The translations under genes and the position numbers were made by a program. Below the pieces are notes generated by a model, which did no database searches, was not told the DNA's origin, and worked only from the letters and a program-made list of their open reading frames with translations. This document shows, one piece after another, positions 1 to 10,000 of a stretch of DNA of 32,689 nt; the stretch's first letter is position 1, and each line of letters starts with the position of its first letter. This DNA is from an uncultured Francisellaceae bacterium. Its GTDB lineage: Bacteria; Pseudomonadota; Gammaproteobacteria; UBA6186; Azoamicaceae. The DNA is taken from assembly GCA_903822055.1 (NCBI GenBank), contig CAIJNR010000024.1:1-32689 (forward strand), in the 5' to 3' direction.

Positions 1-1
1 G

Positions 2-1027
2 TTTAAAAAAAAGTTTGGTCATCGAAACAAAGCCAATTTATATTATGAATTACTTGCTGGTGGTGCTAGAACAAAATTATTAGAATCTGTGGTTAATTTT
101 AATCTTGCTGAACTGATTAGTGAGAATAGCCCAATATTAGAAACGGATTTAATAAAAACATTGGGATTGCACCCATTACGTGCAAAAAAATGGTTGTTTT
201 TGTTGGTACGAGAAAATTTTTTACACCGCAAAAAAACCAATGATGGTTATATTTATTCCTTAGGTTCAGTATTAAATACATTGTTTGTTAATAATGATCT
301 TCAATGGTGGTTTTTCAAACAAATGGTTTATTCGTGGCAAACGATCGCATATGAAAAATTTTATGATGTACTAAAAGGTGGTAAAGTTAATATTACTTAT
401 CAATGGCCACCTAGAAATGAACAAGAAAGCATTTCTATTGAAAACTGGATGACAAAAACTGCAGCATCTCCACTTATTGCATTACATAGTGCGATAGATT
501 TTAACGATGTTTCTCATTTGCTAGATATAGGTGGTGGGGACGGAACTATAGCATGCGCACTTGCTAGCAAGTTTCCTCAATTAAAAGTGACTGTGTATAA
601 TTTACCAAAAGCTTGTGAATTAGCCCGTATTAAAATCGATAAAGCAGATCTTGCAGATAGAGTCCATGTTATTGAAGGAGATTTTTTGGTCGATGATCTA
701 TTTCCTGTTGGATACGATCTAGTACTTTTTTCAAGAGTATTATGTGATTGGTCCCCAGAAACTGCTAAAAAATTATTATTAAAAGCCTATGAATCTATAG
801 AAGAAGGAGGACAAGTTGCTATTTGTGAAGCATTTCAAGAAAATAACAAAGCATTTTCTTTGGCCTGGGAATTTAGATATATATTCTGGGATGAATTCGA
901 AACTGAGGTATTCAAATCATCGTTAACCTATAAAAAAATATTAGTTGATATTGGATTTAAGATTAATTCGTTATCAAAAACATCTAATCAAAGTATTTAT
1001 GCTGTGCTTATAGCAGATAAAATATAA
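2..1027 (+). CDS. O-methyltransferase-fold protein, 5' end outside window
   Basis: This is a SAM-dependent methyltransferase of the plant-type O-methyltransferase family 2 (acetylserotonin OMT-like). A winged-helix dimerisation part comes first, then a Rossmann domain with the glycine-rich SAM motif LLDIGGGDGT at about 530-560 and the later segment DLVLFSRVLCDWSPE near 718-760. The frame is open leftwards past the first possible GTG (position 89) to base 2, and the extra residues (FGHRNKANLYYELLAGG) read like the N-terminal helices of the family. The gene is therefore cut by the window edge rather than starting at 89. The family's general-base His of the HDW motif is Cys here (codon 743-745), so classical O-methylation is uncertain. 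Its last codons recur at 16214-16237 next to the MFS gene. The family call is firm; the substrate is unknown. Confidence 0.85.
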   Translation, partial: FKKKFGHRNKANLYYELLAGGARTKLLESVVNFNLAELISENSPILETDLIKTLGLHPLRAKKWLFLLVRENFLHRKKTNDGYIYSLGSVLNTLFVNNDLQWWFFKQMVYSWQTIAYEKFYDVLKGGKVNITYQWPPRNEQESISIENWMTKTAASPLIALHSAIDFNDVSHLLDIGGGDGTIACALASKFPQLKVTVYNLPKACELARIKIDKADLADRVHVIEGDFLVDDLFPVGYDLVLFSRVLCDWSPETAKKLLLKAYESIEEGGQVAICEAFQENNKAFSLAWEFRYIFWDEFETEVFKSSLTYKKILVDIGFKINSLSKTSNQSIYAVLIADKI

Positions 1028-1073
1028 AGTATTTCATTCAACAACATCACCATCTTCCATTAAATCATCAATT
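1001..1073 (+). repeat. Left direct repeat bracketing the 15-kb cassette
   Basis: This segment contains the last codons of the methyltransferase and a degenerate 3' end of an MFS gene in the opposite strand. It matches 16214-16279 in the same orientation. The first 24 bases have one mismatch. After a short indel, the next 42 bases have six mismatches and one gap. All seven substitutions are transitions. The block between the two copies is about 15.1 kb. Confidence 0.8.
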
Positions 1074-1080
1074 ATTATGC
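1034..1080 (-). pseudogene. Relic of an MFS transporter C-terminus
   Basis: Read on the minus strand, this stretch encodes IIIDDLMEDGDVVE then a TGA stop. The intact MFS transporter at 16240 ends NKIGDLVEDSDVVG then stop. Matched residues and the matched stop position show that this is the tail of a related MFS gene, with the body missing. It now sits immediately downstream of the giant gene's stop codon. It is convergent with the methyltransferase, as expected if methyltransferase and MFS genes were once adjacent. Confidence 0.7.
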
Positions 1081-1085
1081 TCTGA

Positions 1086-4000
1086 TTAGATATGTGCTAA
1101 CCTTAACTTGGACATGTTATTGTTACTATAGTAAAGTTTAGGGCGTACTCTAGTATGTCCCCGTGGAAAGAACTGACATTTTTTTAATATCTGCTTAATT
1201 TCGTTACAGTTAGTCTTAAATTCTTCCAAATGCAAATGAGGACCAGTCCCATGACCGGTGTTTCCAACGTTAGCAATCTGAATACCTGATTTAAGTTCTT
1301 GACCTGGTTTAAATTTAAGATGACAACTTGTATTATCTAAATGTGCAAATAACTGTATTGCATTACGTTCCGGACACCATACAGTAAGAGTATTACCGTA
1401 ACCAGATCTAAGTTTTACCTCTAGCACCACCATTGGTTCTCTGGATATTATAGGATGTCCCATTACCTTAGCCTTAGGAACATTTTTTGGAACTAAATCA
1501 ACACCATAATGGGGTCCAGTAACTTTTACACCATGAATTGTAAGAGTTCTACCCTTAGGAGTAGGAGCAAAATCGCTAGTTATTTGCAGTTCTACATCAT
1601 CACCAAACACTCCACATTGATTTTTATTTATAAATTTCTTTAAATTGATCTTATTAACCATATCTTGTGTAGAAGCACGCGTAAGTTTAGGTTCTTCATT
1701 GGAATTTGTTGCAAGTTGCAATTTGCTTGAATAGAACAATGTTAATGGTGCTCTATTTTCTTGATCAACATGTGCATTGGTTTTTTTTAGATCATCAGAG
1801 ACAGGTTGAGTATTATCTTTAGTCCTTGCAGGTTGAGTGTCTTTTACATCAGACGTTAACAAAGCAGCCATTTCTTTTCTTCTAGCTGCTTGTCCTTCCA
1901 CACAACCTTTATTATATTTAGTTTTATGTACTAATTCGAATGCTGCTGTTGAATAATCTCCGCTTGCGATAGCTGCTTTAAATTTTTTTCCCATCAAGCC
2001 AGTACTATTATATGCTGTATCTACAATAGGTATCTGAACGTTAAGCGGTAACTTATCAAAATTTGGAATAAGTTTTTTACATTGCTGCAATTTTTCATTC
2101 AAACATATTTTAAATAATTTTTCGGCCTGCTGTTGATTAAGCTTAAGAGAATTAGACTCGATAGCTTGTTTAACATCTCCTTTGACGCCTATTTGGGCTA
2201 ACTTTTCAGCGGCATCTTTACGGTTTAAGTTAAAACCAATACCAATATGAGGAACACCATTAACTTCATGCATGTGTAAATATTTCTCTGGATCTGTTCC
2301 ACCAACTTCATGTTTTCTAACATACTCAGATGCTCGAGTTATTATTTGTTCGTCAGTATTAGGTTTAGTAGATGTATTAGTTTGATTTACCTCTCTTTCA
2401 GTTATAGCTACATCAACAGATGCATTATTAGCAATTTGTGCTAAAATTGCATCTTGCTCAAAACTCACATCTCGCGGAATCTCAACATCATATTTAGCGT
2501 TATAAACAATAGTGTAAACATTTAATAACGCTTTATATTCTTGATCTGCCATGCGTAATTCATAAACTTTATTTTCTTGATTAAACACCAATTTTTTGCC
2601 TAATTCTTCACAACCAGCTATAGCAATATTCTCAGTAATTAACTTACCGGCCGTGGTATATCTTTTGTTACCATTAGCATCAGTGATCTCTACTTTAGTA
2701 TTAGTAGTAATAATTGGTTGTTCTTCCCGTAAAAAATTATCTTGTTGCTTTACTCTTTCTTCTACCGCATCTAAAGCCCCCTTTTTAAGAGCATCCATTT
2801 GTTTGTGATGTCGGTTTTTTGCATTATTATAAGCAGTTAACATGTTTTTAGCTTCTCGTTGCAAATAATCTGCAAACACGATTAAGCTACGATTTACTAG
2901 TGGAGTAACTACATCAGAATTAAATCGGTTTAGAGCCATATCACTCAGTTCTTTTGATTTGTTTTGCAAAAATCCATCAGCATAAACCTTAAAAGATTGT
3001 TCAAGATTAGCTAAATTTTCATTATTATGCATAGTAAAATCACTACCAACTTCTTGCATAATTGCTGTGCGATTTTTTAATTTTTTAGTAACGGATTGCA
3101 TAACTTTATTACTAAAATGGTAACTTTGGTATGTGGCGTGTAACTCACCCATACTACCTGCTACGATGCTATATACCATCCCTGTAGTAGAATCAGTTGT
3201 TCTTGCTGCTTTTAATAAACCTTCAGACACTTGTGACATTGCGCCTAAAGTTTGCTGTGCTGTAGCATACTCGCGTGATGCTAATTCTTCTTGCTCCGCT
3301 TGCTTGAATAAGTCATTAATGTCGTTTATTGCATCTAGTTCTTTATTGCTAGCCATATAATGCGTTCGCATGGCGTTACGTAACTCATTCATTGCTTGAT
3401 TATCACTACGCACAGCACCATTACCATTTAATTGATCTCTAATTGCAGTAGATAATGCTTTTGCAGTAATTTGTGATGCCGCACTTATAGTTGCGTTTTT
3501 AACCCGCATGCTAGTATATTCTTTTAGCATAGAGTTAAATCCACCAGATATTTTTCCTTCAACTATTCCAGTCATTTTACCAGCAATTTTCTTACCTATT
3601 GCTGGAACCACTACAGATAATACTACTTGTAGCGCAGAACTAATCATGTACTGCACCATGTCAAAATTTCCAGCAACATATGAGCGCACTGCAAACTCTA
3701 TAGAATTCATACCAAAAGAGAATAACCAGAATTGTCCGGTAATTACTCCAGCAACCATAGCAGCAACACCAAGCAATAACGCCAACGTATTACGCCAAGT
3801 CCATATTTGTTCTAGAATGCGTTCTAATGATAATACCAAATGTTCATGTCGCCTATGAAATTCAAGCAATTCCTCTTTAGGTAGATCACGCAACCTTGAA
3901 TAATCACCTTCGGTTTCTATCGAATTCATAGTTAATTTATATTTTTCAGCCAAATTTAAAATTCCCAACACCGTATGCCCAAGCTGTTTATCTGCTTCAT

Positions 4001-7000
4001 TGCTACCGAATAATTGGGTTAATTCAGGGTTTTTTTGATTGTCACGAAAATATTGCATTTCCCCAGCACAAGAAGTACGTACTGCTATTTCTTTAATTAC
4101 CTTAGATCTAACTAAGAATAAAAATAACTCTTCGAAGCTTTGTTCCTCTTCTGTTGTTAATTTTTCTTTATCAAATATGACCGTTTTAAACTGCGCAAAA
4201 TCACCAATAATACCATCTGTATTTTTTCCATATAACTCACACATCTTATTATGAAATTGCTTTAGACTATCGGGAAATTCTATAAGCCCGCATTGGCCAG
4301 TTGCAGGATTTGCATAGTAAAAACGCTTTTCTTGCATACCAAAAGGTATTTCTAAACTTGCTTTTTTACTAAAGCGTATGCTCTTTATTTTATCACGTCG
4401 TATCAAACGTGCTAATATTTCTTGTGCATTCTTGATGCGTTTTTTCTGGTCAGTTTCATTTGCTCCATAAATAGAAGCTACAACTTCTAGTGATATAGGC
4501 TTACCAACCACTTTTTCAATTGCATTCAAATGAGTTTGGTAACAGAAAATTTCATTTTCTAATGCCTCTTTCAATTGATTGGCTAATTTACCGTAACGCT
4601 TCGTTATAGAATTTTTAATCTTTTCATGAGCTTCGTTACTTGCCAATAAACTAATAGATTGCTGTAGTTCCAAAACACGTTGATTAATGATTTCTCCAGC
4701 ACGCTTTAGATGAGTACGAGCTTGTTTTCTTGCCTTCATATCGCCGTTTCTTAACCAATTATGTGCTATACCTAAGTGCGCAGCAAAAGCATAATTAGGT
4801 TCTTGTTTTATAGCTTCTTGATAACATTGGTTTGCATCATCATGTTTACCTTTATCATCATAATGTTGCCCCATTTGAATTAAATTAGTCCACCTATTTA
4901 AAAACAAAAATTTTCTATCGTGAGACGATAATATATTAAGCATACCTTGCTTAAATACAAGAAATTCTGCATGCGCTTGTTCATATGGATATTCTGGGTA
5001 TTCTTCCATTTTTTGGGCAAGTTCATCTAACCATAATTCCCAATACCCCATTAATCCATGCAATTGTTGCTCTACCCAAAAAGGATCGTTCTTTTTGCTA
5101 CACAATTGTTCTCTAATTTCAGATCTGAACTTGCTATACAACGTAAATAATTGCGCTTCTATAGTTATCGGTAACATTTTCTCATGCTGCAATTTATGTA
5201 ATTTAATCAGCATGTTATTGTTGCGCAATTGCAATAACGTAGAAAATGATCTGTTCAGTGGATCAACTACTATTTGTTGTCCACTACCAGGTAAACCTTT
5301 TCGAGCGGAACGACCAAATATTTGCTCTAATTTACGTTCATCCGGTACCGGAGTCCACCATTCTAATTGCTCCTCAGTGACATTACATGGCTCTCCAGTA
5401 CTAATAGTAAACAGTCCACCTTTAACGTCTGTACTAACTTGCAGATCTGTTCCACGCCCAGAAAGGTTAGTAGAAATTATTATTTCACCAGGTTGTAGTG
5501 GTTGTGCTTCTGTGCCTCGCGTAAAATCCTCATGTGATACCAACCTATGGTGTAATCCGTTGGTAAATTCTTTAGTATTTTGTAAATATTCATATAATTG
5601 CTTTGCAGTATCAATAGTTTCACAAACCACTAAAATAGCTCTGTTTTCTTTAATTTTATCATCTATGCTTGCTGCTATAGACGCAAATTGTTCAGTTTGA
5701 TTTTTAACAATCACTGGTGATTCTTCAAAAAATTTCCTGTAGCAAAACCGTGGAATTCGTACAGTATCTAAACCAAACATTTCCTTATAAAATTTCCTGG
5801 TATTTACATCACCAGCAGTGCCAGTTATTCCTAAAACTCCACGTACATCTTGAGATTGCTTTACTTTCTTTAATACCGAATTGTATGCTCCTTTTAAACT
5901 CAGACCAGACATACGACGAGTATTAACCATTTCTAAAAATTGTTGTAAACCATTGCTAAATGTAGTGTTAAATTTAGTAACCCCCGTACCCTGATCTATT
6001 ACATACAACTTTTCTTCATCATTATTCTCAACATCTCGTTCACAAATATATATACCATCTCGTTGCGAATATAACGCTTCTACTGCATTATTTATGAATA
6101 TTGGCAACCTACGTGTTAAATATGCAAGTAATCTATTAGGAACAGAAAAATCTCCAGAACATATTTTTTTATTAATTGATTGTTGAATTTGTTGCTTATC
6201 TTCTTCTGTTAATCCTGCTTGTGGATTAGTTTTAGCAGATAAATATTCACAAACTGTCCTAAAAATAATACATAATATAGGATTTAAAGACTTTAATTCC
6301 GGATCTTGCGGTGACAAATATAAAGTATTCAGCATCTCCTCTACCAATAAACTATCGGCTTCATCTATAATAGCAATTGCACTTCTATTGCTATCAATAT
6401 TAGTATTAAAGAATTGATCTAATAATTCCACCCTTTGGAAATCCGCCATAGTTCCATATAATATAGTTGCCTTATAGCGTTCAGCTAATACTTCTTGTTC
6501 CTGACACTCTACCCCAGAAATACATTCCACTGTATATCCAAAGATTTTAATAAATTCTTTAATACTACTTACATTATCGGCAGCTAGAGCAGACGAACTT
6601 GTTATCACATCAACTGGTTTACCCATAAAAGACAGCATAACTGCTAATATCGCAGAAATCTCAGTTTTACCTTCTCCAGTTGCTATTTCTGCTATTTTAC
6701 TCGCACCATGTTCATTACCATGCAGCATAGTTACGACTGCCGCCAACTGTACATTACGTGGATAAAATCCTTTAATACACTTTAACCCTTGCGCTACAAT
6801 TGCTAACAATACACCTTGGTGCTGTTGTAGTTCCTCAGAACCTCCTTCCTCTCTAAAGATGCGAGCAAAATTCTTTATATCTATAGTATTCCAAGTTGAA
6901 ATAGGTTTTTTCTCAAGATTAGAAACAATGGTCTGATTTTGCACAGAAAGATTATTATTAAAAACCTTAAAAAACTCTGTTACTTCTGGTATATGCTGTT

Positions 7001-10000
7001 CTTTTGGTTCTATACATCTTCCAGTAATCAATTTCTCAACTATAGTTAATTCATGAACTAATGGTGACAAACCTTCAACATCCGTGCTGGCATTAATGCC
7101 CAACAGACTATTAATGCTGGCATTATATGGATCATCTTTCATTATTGACGTAATATCATCGGTTTTTAATTCTTTCTTATGGTTTAACTCGTTATGAAGA
7201 GCATCTATGATTTCTGGATTACTCCAACCAGATTCATTAAGCTTTTTTATTTGCGCATCACCAAGTAAAATTTTACCAGCGTAACATTCATTAAATAAGG
7301 TTAACACTTCGAATATATTACATTTTTTAGTTTGCAAATTTAAAACTAGTGATTCTATAGTAGATCTGTTTAATTTGCTTGCAGCTTCGTAACGTAATAG
7401 AATTTCACATAATTGATCACGATCTAATTCTGAACTCTTATCAGATAATGCTATACCTAACAACCTTGCATGCAAGTTTTCTACATATAAGACTCGTTCC
7501 CATCCTGATAGTGGTAAATTACCTAAAGTATTAAATACTCTAGTATCCAACACAACAATTTTCTGTAATTCTTCAGTTAGTCCCAATATCTCGTTTACAG
7601 ACATACCGGCACGTCCCGCACGTATGTTTTTAATCTCTAAATATATTCTATTTGCTAAAATTTTTAATATAGCGGAATTTTGCACTTTAGATAATGCCTT
7701 AGAAAATTCTTCTAACAATGATTGTTTTACTGATAGCTCTTCTGTTGCTAATAAAACCTCCATAGCAGTATATGCTTGCTCCATATATAATACTAAAGGC
7801 CAATTTTGCGCTGTATTGGTTGATAATAGTCTGCAAATTCGTTCTGGATTATTAGTCCTACTTAAAATAGAAATTAGTTCAACTTTTTGTTCAAAAGTAA
7901 ACTTAGCACTATCGATATTTTTAGTTATGCAATTAGCAGCGGTTGGCCAATTGTCATTTTGATCTATAGATTGTAATCGTTGCCAATTATCATGCCACGC
8001 ATACACATTATTAGTTAATACGGTTTCATATGTTGTAACTTGCTCGGAAACTTGATCTATTAGGTTGTGACTATTGGTTAACAATAATTGATCTATAATC
8101 GACTTACATTTATTTACGGTAGCAATTGCTGAATTTCGTTTTTCTTGCAATTCATTTTCATTACCATCAATTTCATCATCAGAATCATCATCTGGACTTA
8201 TAGTTTCTTGATCTTTAGGATCAATTTCATCATCAGAATCATAATCTAGACTTATAGTTTCTTGATCTTTTGTTGTGTTATCAAATAAATTAAAAAAATC
8301 TTCCGCAATAAACCCATCTCGCAAACACTTGATTAACGTTGGAAAAGCGTCTACTAAATATGTAACATTATTAACATGCTTAGATAGATTATCATCTATT
8401 TGATCTAATATAGTCCAAAAACTTTTAAGCCTAAAAACTAGATCTTCATTTGTATAAATGGATAATATTTGCTCTAACATATTAAATAAATCATTATTTA
8501 GTGATTGTTGCGTCTGATCAGGCAAAGTAACCCAACGTTGCATACGTTGTCGGTATAATTTTTTTACCGCATACAATATTATTTCTCGTGTGCATTTATA
8601 TTTAAAACTTCCCCCCAAACTCTGACACAAAATATCAAAATTTTCTAATTCACTAAGATCATCCACAAATATATAATTTTTTATTAGCACTTCTTTTGCT
8701 GCCAATACACATTCATTAAAATAATCAGCACATTTTAATGTGTTCTGCGTTTTAACCAGCATAGCTAATTTATTTTCTAAATCACATGATAAATAACTTC
8801 TTTCTATATAACTTTTATCGTTACAGTCCGCCAGCAAAGTAATACTTGCAAATATTGCAATGTCCAGCTTATCACGATAAATGTGTGAAATTTGTTGCAT
8901 CAATGCTTCTATCCGTTGTTTGCGATGAGCAAATTCATAACTCATATAAGCAGCATCTAAAGCTGATTGTTCAATAGCACCTAAATGAACTGGAATTTTT
9001 TTCTGCAAATCTACTAGCGCCTGCAAATGAACAGCATTAGGTTTGGATAACAATAATTTTTTAAAGGATGTCTTGATAGAAGGTATTAATTGTTTATTAT
9101 CAACACTGTGAGGAACATGCTCAGTATTCATTAATACATGTGATTCCTGCTGATAACTATCTGTTAGACAATCAAACGGAACTATTCTAGAAAGCGAACA
9201 AATAATTTCTTTAAAATCTTGCGAAGATTCGAAGTTTTTTAAGAAGTTATCAATATATAAATCACTATTCAACTCTAAACATTTTGCTATATTCTGATCA
9301 TCAAACAATTCTGCATTAACCCCACCAACAGTACTAACATTTTCAGTAAGTGATGTGCGTGCAATAACAACCGGCAACTCTTTATTAGTACCAAACTGCT
9401 TATAATCATGATTTTGACGGATCTCTACTGTAGCAGCAGTTTCTATTAAAATTTTATTTTTTAACGATTCAACACTAGCATACTGTTCTTGGATATTTTC
9501 CAACTCTTTCTGCGCTTTATCTAAATTTGCATTTACTGTTACTAAAGTTTGTTGCGCTAAATCTATTTCATTTTCTTGTTCAAGTGCTATACCGGCATTG
9601 GTTGTAAAATTCATCCATGTACCAAGATCAATTTGTGGTAAAGCAACTGCAACAACTTCTTGTTGCAGTGTGTTATCTATATTTGCAGATGTATGGGTCT
9701 GCACGCGGGTTAAATGCTGATTACGCGTATCAAATCCATTACCATTTTGTACAAATTCAGTATATTCTTGCTTCCACGAAAACCACCCCCAACCACGCGT
9801 CCTATAGGCTGTTTGTTGCTTTAACTCATAACCCTTAAACTCCAAATCTGCACCACCACAAAAACCTGTATAAGTACGTGCATGATCTATACCACGTTTA
9901 CCATACTCTCCAGGTGTCCCATCAACACCACGTTTACCTGGTTGACCAGATTTGGCGGATTTTTCTATATTCTGAAACTTTTCCATAATGTCTTTATTCT

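Noticed and set aside
3508-3858. A 116-codon antisense frame with hydrophobic stretches
   Set aside because: It mirrors the giant protein's membrane helices on the other strand; no start context or family.
5095-5700. A 201-codon open frame antisense to the SecA-like motor
   Set aside because: Cys/Ser-rich translation, no ribosome site, and it lies wholly opposite the conserved motor motifs; an artefact of codon use in the true gene.
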